A stretch of DNA of 64,000 nucleotides from positions 124,001-188,000 of the forward strand of contig CAVUCL010000005.1 of the NCBI GenBank assembly GCA_963740055.1. Direction: 5' to 3'. The first letter of the stretch is position 1. Each line of letters opens with the position of its first letter. Source of the DNA: WHSW01 sp963740055. GTDB lineage: Bacteria > Actinomycetota > Thermoleophilia > Solirubrobacterales > 70-9. Positions 50,336-59,056 of the stretch are shown here, in pieces. A program made the translations under genes and the position numbers. Under the pieces are notes generated by a model. It made no database searches and was not told the DNA's origin. It saw nothing but the letters and a program-made list of their open reading frames with translations.

Positions 50336-51085
50336 TCATTGGCCCACGTACAGGCGCCGGGCGAGGTGCTCGGGCAGGTCGGTGGCGACGATTGCGTCGG
50401 CGGCGCGGTCGATGTCGTAGTCGATCCGGTGAAAGGTCGCGTGCCAGGCGTCGGTGTCGAGCTCGAGCCAGGCGGCGCGCGGGTCCCCGTCGCGCGGCTG
50501 GCCGACGCTGCCCGGGTTGATCAGCCAGCGACCGCGGCCGATCTCGAGGCTGGTCCCGCCGCCGGCCTGGGCCCCGCGCGCGTCGGCGGGGGCGTCGCCG
50601 GTGGCGCTGTCGGCGAGCGCGAAGAAGAGCGCGACGTGGGAGTGGCCGACGAAGCTCACCCGGCTCGCCTGGGCGCGGATGCACTCGGCCGCCTGGTCGG
50701 GCCAGAGCACGTACTCCCACACCGGGTCGCGCGGAGAGGCGTGGTAGAGGGCGACCTCGCGACCCTCGTCGGCGGGCTCGAGCCGGCGCAGGAAGCGCTC
50801 GGTCGACTCGCTCATCGTCTCGCGGGTCCAGTGCACGGCCGCCGCCGCGGCGGGGGAGAAGGTCGAGATGTCGAGCTCGTCGAGGGCGGCCAGGTCGTGG
50901 TTACCGACCAGGCACAGCGAGCAGTGCTCGCGGACCGCGTCGGCGCACTCGTTCGGGTGCGCGCCGTAGCCGACGACGTCGCCGAGGCACCAGGTCTCGT
51001 CGACGCCGGCGGCGTCGATCCGGTCGAGGACGGCCTCGAGCGCGGGCAGGTTCGAGTGGATGTCGGAGAGGATCGCCAGCCGCAA
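50336..51085 (-). CDS. Metallophosphoesterase (calcineurin-like, YfcE/DR1281-type)
   Basis: The protein has 249 residues from TTG 51085, which gives the typical MRLAILSDIHSNLPALEAVL. Metal motifs DxH (SDIH), GDVVGYG, GNHD (LVGNHDLAALD), YHASPRD and GHSH (FVGHSHVAL) are in order, followed by NPGSVGQPRDGDPRAAW. It is a binuclear metal phosphodiesterase of unknown substrate. Only TTG gives the family N-terminus; longer in-frame extensions are shadow sequence. It diverges from the M48 protease across 23 bases. Confidence 0.87.
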   Translation of the reverse strand: MRLAILSDIHSNLPALEAVLDRIDAAGVDETWCLGDVVGYGAHPNECADAVREHCSLCLVGNHDLAALDELDISTFSPAAAAAVHWTRETMSESTERFLRRLEPADEGREVALYHASPRDPVWEYVLWPDQAAECIRAQASRVSFVGHSHVALFFALADSATGDAPADARGAQAGGGTSLEIGRGRWLINPGSVGQPRDGDPRAAWLELDTDAWHATFHRIDYDIDRAADAIVATDLPEHLARRLYVGQ

Positions 51086-51094
51086 GGAGCGGAC

Positions 51095-51100
51095 TATCGT
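51095..51100 (+). promoter_or_regulatory. Putative -10 element (TATCGT) for the M48 protease gene
   Basis: It lies 8 bases before ATG 51109. The heptamer TATCGTA (51095-51101) also reads TACGAT on the other strand, 10 bases before the divergent TTG start, a second apparent shared divergent -10. Confidence 0.42.
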
Positions 51101-51108
51101 AGGCACCG

Positions 51109-52362
51109 ATGAGGATGGCGGGCTCGACCGCGGTGCGGGTGGGCGCGGTCGCCGTGGCGATGGTGCTGGTCGCGATCGCCGCGGTCGCGATTCTCGCCCC
51201 GGCGCAGACGGGCCCCGACCCGGTCGCCGTCGACGCCGCCGACTACCTCGATCCGGGCGCGGTCGGGCGCGCGGGCGACTTCCGCGGCACCCAGCGGCTG
51301 CTGCTGGTCGCCGGGATCGCGCTCGAGCTGCTCGCACTCGCGGCGTTCGCGCTCGGGCACCCGCGGTTCGCCCGCCGCCGCCTCGAGCGGCTCGCCGCGC
51401 GGCCGCTGCTCGGGGCCGCCGCCGCCGGCGCGGCGGTCGCGCTGCTGACCGCGCTGGCGACGCTGCCGACCCGCCTCGTCGCCCACGAGCGGGCGGTCGA
51501 CTACGGCCTCTCCTCGCAGTCGTTCGGGCCCTGGCTCTGGGACGTCGCGGTCTCGGCGGCGATCGCGATCGTGCTCACCGCGGCCGGCGCCGTGCTCCTG
51601 CTGGCGCTCGTGCGGCGCCTGCCGCGCGCCTGGTGGCTGCCCGCGGCGGCGCTCGCGACCGGGCTCGCCGTCGCCTTCGTCTGGGTCGCCCCGGTGCTGC
51701 TCTCGCCGCTGTTCAACGACTTCGAGGAGCTGCCGAGATCGAGTCGCGCGCGCGCCGACGTGGTCGCGCTCGGCGAGCGTGCCGGGGTCGAGATCGGCGA
51801 GGTGCTGAGCGTCGACGCAAGCCGCCGCGTGACCTCGCTCAACGCATACGTCGGCGGCATCGGCTCGACCAAGCGCGTCGTCCTCTTCGACAACCTGCTC
51901 GACGACGCCGAGCGCGAGGAGGTCGCCTCGGTCGTCGCCCACGAGCTCGGCCACGTCGCCGCGGCCGACATCCGCCGCGGGCTGCTCTACGTCGCGATCG
52001 TCGCTCCGCTCGGGATGCTGTTCGTGCGCGAGCTCGGCACCGCGCTCGCGCGCCGCACAGGCGCCGACCCGGGCGCGCCGGCGGCGGTTCCCGCCTACCT
52101 GTTCGCGCTTTCGGTGGCGATCCTCGTCCTCGGGGTACCGGGGAACTTCCTCTCGCGCGAGGTCGAGGCCGCGGCCGACCGGTTCGCGATCGAGCTCACC
52201 GGCGACCCCGGGGCGCTGGTCGACCTGCAGCTGCGGCTCGCGCGCTCGAACCTTACCGACCCCGATCCACCCGGCCTCTACGAGGCCCTTTTCGCCACCC
52301 ACCCGTCGACGGTCGAGCGGATCGGCGCCGCGCTCGCCGCCGAGCGCGAGCCTGGGCGCTAG
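51109..52362 (+). CDS. M48 family (Ste24/HtpX-like) membrane zinc metalloprotease
   Basis: The protein has 417 residues. Several N-terminal membrane helices, then the zinc motif HELGH in VVAHELGHVAAADIRRG, further membrane helices (VAIVAPLGMLFV; LFALSVAILVLGVPG) and the third ligand Glu in SREVEAAADRFAIELTGD. The NAYVGGIGSTKRVVLFDNLL segment is typical of CAAX-protease-1-like enzymes. It probably handles membrane protein quality control. Its stop overlaps the convergent glycosyltransferase stop by 4 bases. Confidence 0.9.
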   Translation: MRMAGSTAVRVGAVAVAMVLVAIAAVAILAPAQTGPDPVAVDAADYLDPGAVGRAGDFRGTQRLLLVAGIALELLALAAFALGHPRFARRRLERLAARPLLGAAAAGAAVALLTALATLPTRLVAHERAVDYGLSSQSFGPWLWDVAVSAAIAIVLTAAGAVLLLALVRRLPRAWWLPAAALATGLAVAFVWVAPVLLSPLFNDFEELPRSSRARADVVALGERAGVEIGEVLSVDASRRVTSLNAYVGGIGSTKRVVLFDNLLDDAEREEVASVVAHELGHVAAADIRRGLLYVAIVAPLGMLFVRELGTALARRTGADPGAPAAVPAYLFALSVAILVLGVPGNFLSREVEAAADRFAIELTGDPGALVDLQLRLARSNLTDPDPPGLYEALFATHPSTVERIGAALAAEREPGR

Positions 52363-53237
52363 CTGCGCCCCCGGAGTCGGCCGATCGAGCTGCGCGCCGC
52401 CGCGAACGCGAACTTGACCGCGATCGCGACGTAGATCGCGAGGTTGACGACCGGGTTGCGGTCGGCCGCGTAGTGCGAGCGGTAGAAGCGGAACATCCCG
52501 TAGTGGAAGGCGTAGGTGAGCCGCAGCGACCGGTGCGAGCCGCTGGTCCCGGCCTTGATGTGGGTCACGGTCACCGAGGGCTCGTACCAGGTCACCCAGC
52601 CGTCCTCGGCGAGTCGGTAGCAGAGGTCGAGGTCCTCCATGTACATCCAGTAGCCCTCGTCGAAGCCTCCGGCGCCCTCGATCGCCGCCCGGCGGGTGAG
52701 CATGAAGGCGCCGTTGACGGCATCGACCGGGCCCGACGCGACCTCGGGGGCGCGGTAGTCGGCGAGCGCGCCGCTCGCACCCGCGCGCCGGCCGAGCCCG
52801 GTGAAGTGCCCGAGCGCGCTCAGCGGGGTCGGAAACGAGCGTCGCGACGCGTGGTCGAACTCGCCGTCCTGGAGCTCGAGCCGGGGGCCGGCCATGCCGA
52901 GCTCCGGATCGCCGTCGAGGAGCTCGAGCAGGGCATCCAGCGATCCCGGCGTGATCCGGGTGTCGGGGTTGAGGATCAGCACGTAGGGGGCGGAGCCGGC
53001 CGCGATGCCGATGTTGTTGGCGGCGCTGAAGCCGAGGTTCTGCCCGCTCTCGGTCAGCTCGACCTCGGCGAACTCGCGCGCGACCATCTCCGCGGTCCCG
53101 TCGCGGGAGTCGTTGTCGACCACGTGCACCCGCATCGGGCGCGAGGGCGGATGCTCTCGCAGCGAGGTCAGGCAGTCGCGCAGCAGCCGCTCGCACCGAA
53201 ACGAGACGATGATCACGTCGAGGCCGGCGTCGGTCAT
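52359..53237 (-). CDS. Family 2 glycosyltransferase (rhamnosyltransferase-like)
   Basis: The protein has 292 residues. VIIVSFRCERLLRDCLTSLR, VVDNDSRDGTAEMV, GQNLGFSAANNIGI and YVLILNPDTRITPGSL give the GT-A core with metal-binding NPDT. VNGAFMLTRRAAIEGAGGFD and GYWMYMEDLDLCYRLAEDGW carry the catalytic acid region. This pattern is common in WbbL/dTDP-rhamnosyl and galactofuranosyl transferases. It is homologous to the frameshifted enzyme at 63018. TACGCT lies 8 bases before the ATG. Confidence 0.9.
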   Translation of the reverse strand: MTDAGLDVIIVSFRCERLLRDCLTSLREHPPSRPMRVHVVDNDSRDGTAEMVAREFAEVELTESGQNLGFSAANNIGIAAGSAPYVLILNPDTRITPGSLDALLELLDGDPELGMAGPRLELQDGEFDHASRRSFPTPLSALGHFTGLGRRAGASGALADYRAPEVASGPVDAVNGAFMLTRRAAIEGAGGFDEGYWMYMEDLDLCYRLAEDGWVTWYEPSVTVTHIKAGTSGSHRSLRLTYAFHYGMFRFYRSHYAADRNPVVNLAIYVAIAVKFAFAAARSSIGRLRGRS

Positions 53238-53245
53238 GACGCGCG

Positions 53246-53251
53246 AGCGTA
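53246..53251 (-). promoter_or_regulatory. Putative -10 element (TACGCT) for the rhamnosyltransferase-like gene
   Basis: It lies 8 bases upstream of ATG 53237 on the reverse strand; no Shine-Dalgarno. Confidence 0.4.
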
Positions 53252-53264
53252 ACGCGCCCGAGGC

Positions 53265-54209
53265 TCAGCTCGAATCGGCTCGAAAGGCGTCCGCGGTCGC
53301 GCCGATGCCGGCGCCGAGCTCGGTCTCGGAGCGCCAGCCGAGCTCCGCCCGCGCGCGGGCCGGGTCGATCGCGATCCGGTGCACCTCGCCGAGGCGCGCC
53401 GGGGCGAGCTCGGGATCGAACTCCGCCTCGCAGGCGGCGCCGATCAGGCGGCCGAGCTCGAGCACGCTGGTTTCGACGCCGGTGCCGATGTTGAACGGGC
53501 CGGCGCCGCCGCGGTCGCTTGCGGCGACGAACCCCGCCGCGACGTCTCCGACGTAGACGTAGTCGCGGGTCTGCTCGCCGTCGCCGAACACCCGCGGCCG
53601 GTTGCCCCCGAGCAGCGCCCGGCAGAAGATCGCGACCACGCCCGCCTCGCCGTGCGGGTCCTGGCGCGGCCCGTAGACGTTGCCGAGCCGAAGCGCCGTC
53701 GTCTCGAGCCCGTAGAGGCGCCGGTACAGCGAGAGGTAGCCCTCGGCGGCGTGCTTCGACTGCCCGTAGGGGGCGTCGGGAAGGCACTCCGCCCTCTCGT
53801 CGAGCGGCAGCTCGCGCCCGTCGCCCTCGCCGTAGATCGCGCCTCCGGTCGAGGCGAAGACGAACCGCTCGACGCCGGCCTCGCGGGCGTGCTCGAGCAC
53901 CTGGATCGTCCCGCGGACGTTGAGGTCGAGGTCGTAGGCGGGGTCGGCGACCGAGCGCCGGACGTCGATCTGCGCCGCCAGGTGGCAGACGAGCTCGGGC
54001 CGGGCGCGGGCGAAAGCCTCGCTGAGCGCCTCGGGATCGGTGATCCCGCCCTCGAGCAGCTCGGCGCCGGAGTCGAGCGCCCGCGCGAGGTTCTCGCGCC
54101 GGCCGCTGGAGAGGTCGTCGAGGGCGAGCACCTCGTCGCCGCGCGCGAGCAGCGCGTCGACCACGTGCGAGCCGATGAACCCGGCGCCGCCGGTGACCAG
54201 TGCCCTCAT
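53265..54209 (-). CDS. NAD-dependent sugar epimerase/dehydratase (UDP-glucose 4-epimerase-like)
   Basis: The protein has 314 residues, extended SDR. ALVTGGAGFIGSHVVDALLA, LDDLSSGRREN, HLAAQIDVRRSVADPAYDL, ASTGGAIYGEG, the catalytic YGQSKHAAEGYL, LRLGNVYGPRQDPHGEAGV, VFGDGEQTRDYVYVGDVA and NIGTGVETSV. This is closest to UDP-glucose or UDP-GlcNAc 4-epimerases (GalE-like). The product probably feeds the glycosyltransferases around it. It is divergent from argS. Confidence 0.88.
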   Translation of the reverse strand: MRALVTGGAGFIGSHVVDALLARGDEVLALDDLSSGRRENLARALDSGAELLEGGITDPEALSEAFARARPELVCHLAAQIDVRRSVADPAYDLDLNVRGTIQVLEHAREAGVERFVFASTGGAIYGEGDGRELPLDERAECLPDAPYGQSKHAAEGYLSLYRRLYGLETTALRLGNVYGPRQDPHGEAGVVAIFCRALLGGNRPRVFGDGEQTRDYVYVGDVAAGFVAASDRGGAGPFNIGTGVETSVLELGRLIGAACEAEFDPELAPARLGEVHRIAIDPARARAELGWRSETELGAGIGATADAFRADSS

Positions 54210-54266
54210 CGCCGGGGCAGCTTAGAGCGACGGGAGACCGGGTTTCGAGCGAGGTCGGTACGCCTC

Positions 54267-54272
54267 TAGTAT
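54267..54272 (+). promoter_or_regulatory. Putative -10 element (TAGTAT) for argS
   Basis: It lies exactly 7 bases before GTG 54280, with no Shine-Dalgarno; a strong leaderless-type match. Confidence 0.52.
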
Positions 54273-54279
54273 CGGCGCC

Positions 54280-55930
54280 GTGCCCGCCGAGCCCCGCGCA
54301 GATCCCGTCGCCGCGCTGCGCGCGACCCTGACCGAGGTCGCGTCCGGCCTCGACGGCGACGCCGCCGCCCGGCTGACGCTCGAGCGCCCGCCGAAGGCCG
54401 AGCTCGGCGACTACTCGACCAACGCGGCGATGCTGCTCGCGCCGACCGTCGGCGGCTCGCCGCGCGAGGTCGCCGAGCGCCTGCGCACCGACCTCGCCGC
54501 CCGCCTCGGCGCGAGCGCGGAGCGGATCGAGGTCGCCGGCCCCGGGTTCCTGAACCTGTTCCTCGCCGACCGCTGGTACCGCGAGGCGACCGCCGGCATC
54601 CTCGCCGCCGGCGAGCGGCTCGCCGCCGGCGCCCCGGAGCGACCGGAGCGGGTCCTGGTCGAGTTCGTGAGCGCGAACCCGACCGGCCCGGTGACCGCGG
54701 CCAGCGGTCGCGGCGCCGCCTACGGCGACTCGCTCGCGCGCCTGCACGAGCTCGCCGGGCACGAGGTGAGCCGCGAGTACTACGTCAACGACGCCGGGAC
54801 CCAGGTGCGCCTGTTCGCCGAGTCGGTCGCGGCGCGGATGCGCGGCACCGAGCCGCCCGAGGACGGCTACGCGGGCGAGTACGTGGGCGGGCTCGCGGCC
54901 GAGCTCGCCGCCGAGGGCGCCGAGCCGGACGACCTCGAGCGGCTCGGCGAGCTCGCGACCGAGGCGATGCGCCTGCGGATCGCGGCCAGCCTCGAGCGCT
55001 TCGGGGTCCACTACGACAGCTGGTTCTCCGAGCGCCGGCTGCACGGCGAACGGCTGATCGAGGCCGCGATCGCCGAGCTGCGCGAGCGCGGCCACGTCTA
55101 CGACAGCGACGGCGCCGTCTGGCTGCGGACCTCGGAGTTCGGCGACGACAAGGACCGGGTCCTGATCCGCGCCGACGGCGAGCCGACCTACTTCGGCGCC
55201 GACATCGCCTACCACCGCGACAAGCTCGCCCGCGCCGACCTGATGCTGACCCCGCTCGGCGCCGACCACCACGGCTACGTGCCGCGGATGAAGGCCGCGT
55301 TCGCCGCCTTCGGCGCCGACCCGGACCGCTACGAGGCGCCGATCATGCAGCTCGTCAGCGTGATCGAGGGCGGCGAGCGGGCGCGGATGTCGAAGCGAAA
55401 GGGCGAGTTCGTCAGCCTCGACGAGCTCGTCGACGACATCGGCGCCGACGCGACCCGCTTCTTCCTGCTCCAGCGCAGCCACGACACCCCGGTCGACCTC
55501 GACCTCGAGCTCGCGCGCTCGGCCTCGCAGGAGAACCCCGTCTACTACGTCCAGTATGCGCACGCGCGGATCGCCAGCATCCTGCGCAAGGCCGCCGCCG
55601 AGGGCGTGGCGCCGGAGCTCGTTCGAGGCCGCGGCCGCCGAGGAGATCGCCCTCGGGGCGCCGGCGGAGGCGGCCGAGGGCGCGCTCGTGCGCCGGCTGC
55701 TCGAGCTCCCGGCCGAGGCGACGACGGCGTGCGAGCGCCGCGCCCCGCACCGACTCTGCGCCTACGCGATGGCGACCGCGGCCGACTTTCACGCCTTCTA
55801 TCGCGACTGTCGCGTGGTCGGCGCCGAGGCGCCGCTGCAGGCGGCGCGGATCGGGCTCTGCGTCGCCGCGAAGCGAACCCTGGCGACGACGCTGGGGCTG
55901 CTCGGGGTGAGCGCGCCCGAGTCGATGTAA
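54280..55930 (+). CDS. argS: Arginyl-tRNA synthetase, apparent one-base frameshift at 55621
   Basis: The first ~447 codons are intact: N-terminal additional domain (LGDYSTNAAMLLAPTVGG), HIGH-like site VSANPTGPVTAASGRGAAYG, YYVNDAGTQVRLFAESV, SFxTExxL-like region WFSERRLHG, KxD region ADHHGYVPRMKAAFAAFG, KMSKR-type RARMSKRKGEFVSLDELVDD, and NPVYYVQYAHARIASILRKA. After about 55621 the anticodon-binding DALR domain continues in the next frame (FEAAAAEEIALGAPAEAAEG; HRLCAYAMATAADFHAFYRD; SAPESM end). Total length is 3n+1: one surplus base. ArgRS is essential and no second copy is in view, so a sequence error or true frameshifting is more likely than loss. Confidence 0.85.
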
Positions 55931-55947
55931 CGCGAGCGGCGCCCCGC

Positions 55948-57075
55948 TCAGCGCGCGGCAGCGGCGATCGCGGCCCGGTAGGCGGCGTCGATACCCGCCG
56001 CCTGGTGGTCGAGGGTGAAGTTCTCGGCGACCCGCTCGCGTGCGACCGCGGCGATCCGCTCGCGGACCGCGAGCCCTTGCGAGGCGAGCCAGGCGATCGC
56101 GTCGGCGAGCGCCGCCGGGTCCTCGGGCTCAACCAGCAGCCCGGAGCCGGCGACGACCTGCTCGGCGATCCCGTCGCGGCGGGCGCCGACCACCGGCAGC
56201 CCGCTCGCCATCGCCTCCAGCATCGCGATCGGGAACGGGTCGGCGCGCGACGGGAGCGCGAACGCGTCCCAGGTCGCGAGCTTGGCGAAGACGTCGGCCT
56301 CGGGCAGGCACTCGATCCCGATCGCCCGCGCCCGGGCGACGACCTCGCGCGCCCATCCGCGCTCGATCGCGTCGCTCGCGGCGCCGATCATCTCGAACCG
56401 GAAGTCGCCGTTGCGACCCTGGTCGCGCAGGCGCTTCGCCGCCTCGACGAACAGGTCGGAGCCCTTGCGGGTCGAGACCACGGCGACGGTGCCGACCGTG
56501 AACGGCCGCGGCTCGGCCCGCAGCGCGATCGTCCGCTCGGGGACCGGGGCGGCCTCGTAGACGATCCGCGGCTTGCGCCCGCGGTAGGCGAGCGCCCGCG
56601 CGCTCGCCTCGGAGACGGCGACGATCTGGTCGAGGTGGCGCCAGGCGGTGCGCCGCAGCAGGTGGCTGCGCAGGTTGCGGGAGAGCATCTCGTGCGCGTG
56701 CAGGAGCACCGGGTGACCGCGGCGGGCGCCGATCAGCGCCTCGGCCAGCGTCAGCACCGAGTTCGCGTGCACGAGCACCGGCCGGCGCGAGTCGAGGAAG
56801 CGCTCGAAGCGGCGCACCTGTTCCGGGGCCGCCTCCAGCCGCCGCCGGGCGCCCGGCGGCAGCCGCCAGGCGCGGACGCTGTACTCGATCGCTCGCGGCG
56901 CGCCGTCGACGTCCCAGCCGCGGGCCTCGAACTCGTCGTAGAGGGGGCTCGGGCGCGGGACCCAGAACGAGAACTCCCAGCCCGCCTCGCTCAGCCGCGG
57001 CACGATCCGCTCGACCGATCGCGTCGCGCCGCCGAGGTGCGGCTCGTGGAAGCAGATGACGACGCGCCCCTCCAT
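55948..57075 (-). CDS. Family 4 glycosyltransferase (GT-B)
   Basis: The protein has 375 residues from ATG 57075. HEPHLGGATRSVERIVPRL is the glycine-rich acceptor loop. VLVHANSVLTLAEALIGARR, LHAHEMLSRNLRSHL, VAVSEASARALAYRGRKPRI, VGTVAVVSTRKGSDLFVEAA, the donor site EADVFAKLATWDAFALPSRA plus DPFPIAMLEAMASGLPVVGA (E-x7-E motif), and EDPAALADAIAWL are GT4 signatures. TAACGT lies 7 bases upstream of the chosen ATG. The sugar specificity is unknown. Confidence 0.9.
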   Translation of the reverse strand: MEGRVVICFHEPHLGGATRSVERIVPRLSEAGWEFSFWVPRPSPLYDEFEARGWDVDGAPRAIEYSVRAWRLPPGARRRLEAAPEQVRRFERFLDSRRPVLVHANSVLTLAEALIGARRGHPVLLHAHEMLSRNLRSHLLRRTAWRHLDQIVAVSEASARALAYRGRKPRIVYEAAPVPERTIALRAEPRPFTVGTVAVVSTRKGSDLFVEAAKRLRDQGRNGDFRFEMIGAASDAIERGWAREVVARARAIGIECLPEADVFAKLATWDAFALPSRADPFPIAMLEAMASGLPVVGARRDGIAEQVVAGSGLLVEPEDPAALADAIAWLASQGLAVRERIAAVARERVAENFTLDHQAAGIDAAYRAAIAAAAR

Positions 57076-57082
57076 GCGCGCG

Positions 57083-57088
57083 ACGTTA
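57083..57088 (-). promoter_or_regulatory. Putative -10 element (TAACGT) for the GT4 gene
   Basis: It lies exactly 7 bases upstream of ATG 57075 on the reverse strand; it also supports that start over the ATG at 57102. Confidence 0.48.
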
Positions 57089-57121
57089 CCGCCGCGTTCC
57101 ACGTCCCGCCGCCGCCCCCGC

Positions 57122-58075
57122 TCAGAGCATCGGCGTCCGGGTGCGAACCGCGGCGCGGCCGACGGCGACGATCTCGATCAGGTCGTGGAGCAGGAAGTAC
57201 GGAGCCAGGGCGACCCCGCCGCCGAGCTTGCCCCGCGCCCAGACGTCGCGCAGATAGGGATACATGAGCCAGGCGCGCAGGGCGTGCCAGCGGCTCGGCA
57301 GCACCGCGGCGACGATCGCCTTGCAGAGCTGCCAGTGGATGTCCTTCCAGAACAGGCCGAGGCGGAAGCTGCGTCGGCGCAGCTCGCGGTGGCGCGCGTA
57401 GGCGGTCATCGGCGTCGTCCAGCGGGCCGCGATCCGCAGCTTGCCGAGCGCGCCGACGTCCTCGATCGCATGGTCGACGATCGCCGCGGGCGCGAACGCG
57501 GGCCGGGCACCGGTCGCGATCGCGCGCCAGGCGAGGTCGCAGTCCTCGCCGCCGGGCTCGAGCCCGAAGGTCTCGGTGTCGAAGCCGTCGACGCGCTCGA
57601 GCAGCTCCCGCGGGTAGGCGACGTTGCAGGTCGGGAACGCGGGGTGGAGCTCGCGGACGCAGATCGAGTGCGAGAACGGGCCCAGGTTCGCGCGCTCGGC
57701 CGGGTTCGGGAGCGTCGGGCCCTGGAGGAAGCGCCCCGGCTCCGCGCCGGCGGCGCGGTCGAGCTCGGCGAGCCACCCGGGCCGCGGGGCGCAGTCGTCG
57801 TCGGTGAACGCGATCAGCTCCGCCGAGCAGGCGCGCCAGCCCTGCTCGCGGGCGGTCGCGGGCCCGCCCGCGCGCTCGCGGCGCAGCGATCTCAGCGGCA
57901 GGTCGCCGCGCTCCGCCGCGGCCGCAAGCAGCCGTGCCGTCGCCGGGCCGGAGCCGTCGTCGACGATCACCAGCTCGTCGGCCGGCCGCACCTGGGCGCG
58001 CAGCGCGGCGAGCAGCCGGCCGAGTCGCTCGGGTCGGTCATGGGTCGCGACGACGACGCCGATCGTCCTGCTCAC
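57122..58075 (-). CDS. Family 2 glycosyltransferase
   Basis: The protein has 317 residues from GTG 58075. GVVVATHDRPERLGRLLAAL, ELVIVDDGSG, FTDDDCAPRPGWLAELD, FPTCNVAYPRELLERVDGFD and GGEDCDLAWRAIATGARPAF resemble the enzymes at 35045 and 58109. The C-terminus (ALAPYFLLHDLIEIVAVGRA) is amphipathic or membrane-associated. It diverges from the next gene across 33 bases. Confidence 0.9.
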   Translation of the reverse strand: MSRTIGVVVATHDRPERLGRLLAALRAQVRPADELVIVDDGSGPATARLLAAAAERGDLPLRSLRRERAGGPATAREQGWRACSAELIAFTDDDCAPRPGWLAELDRAAGAEPGRFLQGPTLPNPAERANLGPFSHSICVRELHPAFPTCNVAYPRELLERVDGFDTETFGLEPGGEDCDLAWRAIATGARPAFAPAAIVDHAIEDVGALGKLRIAARWTTPMTAYARHRELRRRSFRLGLFWKDIHWQLCKAIVAAVLPSRWHALRAWLMYPYLRDVWARGKLGGGVALAPYFLLHDLIEIVAVGRAAVRTRTPML

Positions 58076-58108
58076 GACGCGAATCCGTACCAGTAAATTG
58101 GCTTCGCC

Positions 58109-59056
58109 GTGGGGACGAGCGCCGAGATAGCGGTCGTGATCGCGACCCGCGGCCGTGAGACGCGGCTCGCGTTCGCGCTCGAGTCGCTCGCCGGCCAGCT
58201 CGCCCCGCGGCGGCTCGAGGTGATCGTCGTCCGCGACTCCGACGCCCCCGCGCGGCGCGCGCCCGCACCCGCCGGCCTCGCCGTCCGCGAGCTCGTCCGG
58301 CCGGGGGTCGCGGGCCCGAGCGCGAAGCGAAACCACGGCTGGCGTGCCGCCGAGGCGCCGCTGATCGCGTTCACCGACGACGACTGCCGTGCCGCCCCCG
58401 GATGGCTCGCGGCGCTGCTCGCCGCCGCGGACGGGCCGGACGCCTTCCTCCAGGGGACGACCGTCCCCGACCCCGACGAGCGCCACCTCCTGCACGGCCT
58501 CGCGCGCACGGTCGAGGTGCGCTCGCCGAGCGGCTGGTTCGAGACCTGCAACATGGCCTACCCGCGGGCGCTGCTCGAGCGTCTCGGCGGCTTCGACGAG
58601 CGCTTCGACTTCGGCGGCGAGGACACGGACCTCGCCTGGCGCGCGATCGAGGCGGGGGCGAGGCCGCGGTTCGTCGCCGAGGCGCTCGTCTGGCACGCGG
58701 TGATGTCGCGGACGCTCCCGGTCGCGCTCGCCGAGGCGACCCGCTGGCGCGAGACCCCGGCGCTGATCGCCCGCCACCCGGGGCTGCGCGACTCGCTGCA
58801 TCGCGGTCACTTCTGGAACGAGGCCCACCTCGGGCTCCCGCTCGCGCTCGCCGGGCTCGCGTTCGCGCGCCGGGCGCCGGCACTCGCCGCGCTCGCCGCC
58901 GTGCCCTACCTCGGTGCCCGGCTCAACTGGCGCCAGCCCCACCCGCGGCGGCTCGCCCGCGGGGTCGCGACGCTGCCGGTGTTCGCGGCGCTCGACGGCG
59001 CCGAGATCGCCGCTCGGCTGCCGTCGGCGATCCGCAACCGGGTCGCGGTGCTCTGA
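58109..59056 (+). CDS. Family 2 glycosyltransferase
   Basis: The protein has 315 residues from GTG 58109. AVVIATRGRETRLAFALESL, VIVVRDSDAP, FTDDDCRAAPGWLAALL, WFETCNMAYPRALLERLGGF and GGEDTDLAWRAIEAGARPRF. The core is very close to the protein at 35045 (WFETCNIAYPRALLESLGGF). A hydrophobic C-terminal stretch is present. TAAATT lies 9 bases upstream of the start. Its stop overlaps the next ATG by one base. Confidence 0.9.
   Translation: MGTSAEIAVVIATRGRETRLAFALESLAGQLAPRRLEVIVVRDSDAPARRAPAPAGLAVRELVRPGVAGPSAKRNHGWRAAEAPLIAFTDDDCRAAPGWLAALLAAADGPDAFLQGTTVPDPDERHLLHGLARTVEVRSPSGWFETCNMAYPRALLERLGGFDERFDFGGEDTDLAWRAIEAGARPRFVAEALVWHAVMSRTLPVALAEATRWRETPALIARHPGLRDSLHRGHFWNEAHLGLPLALAGLAFARRAPALAALAAVPYLGARLNWRQPHPRRLARGVATLPVFAALDGAEIAARLPSAIRNRVAVL

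Noticed and set aside
51094..55563. A 1489-codon reverse-strand open frame
   Set aside because: It lies antisense to M48 and argS and overlaps two genuine reverse-strand genes in another frame. Composition is a mirror of the real codons and no domain is recognisable; long shadow frames are expected at this GC.
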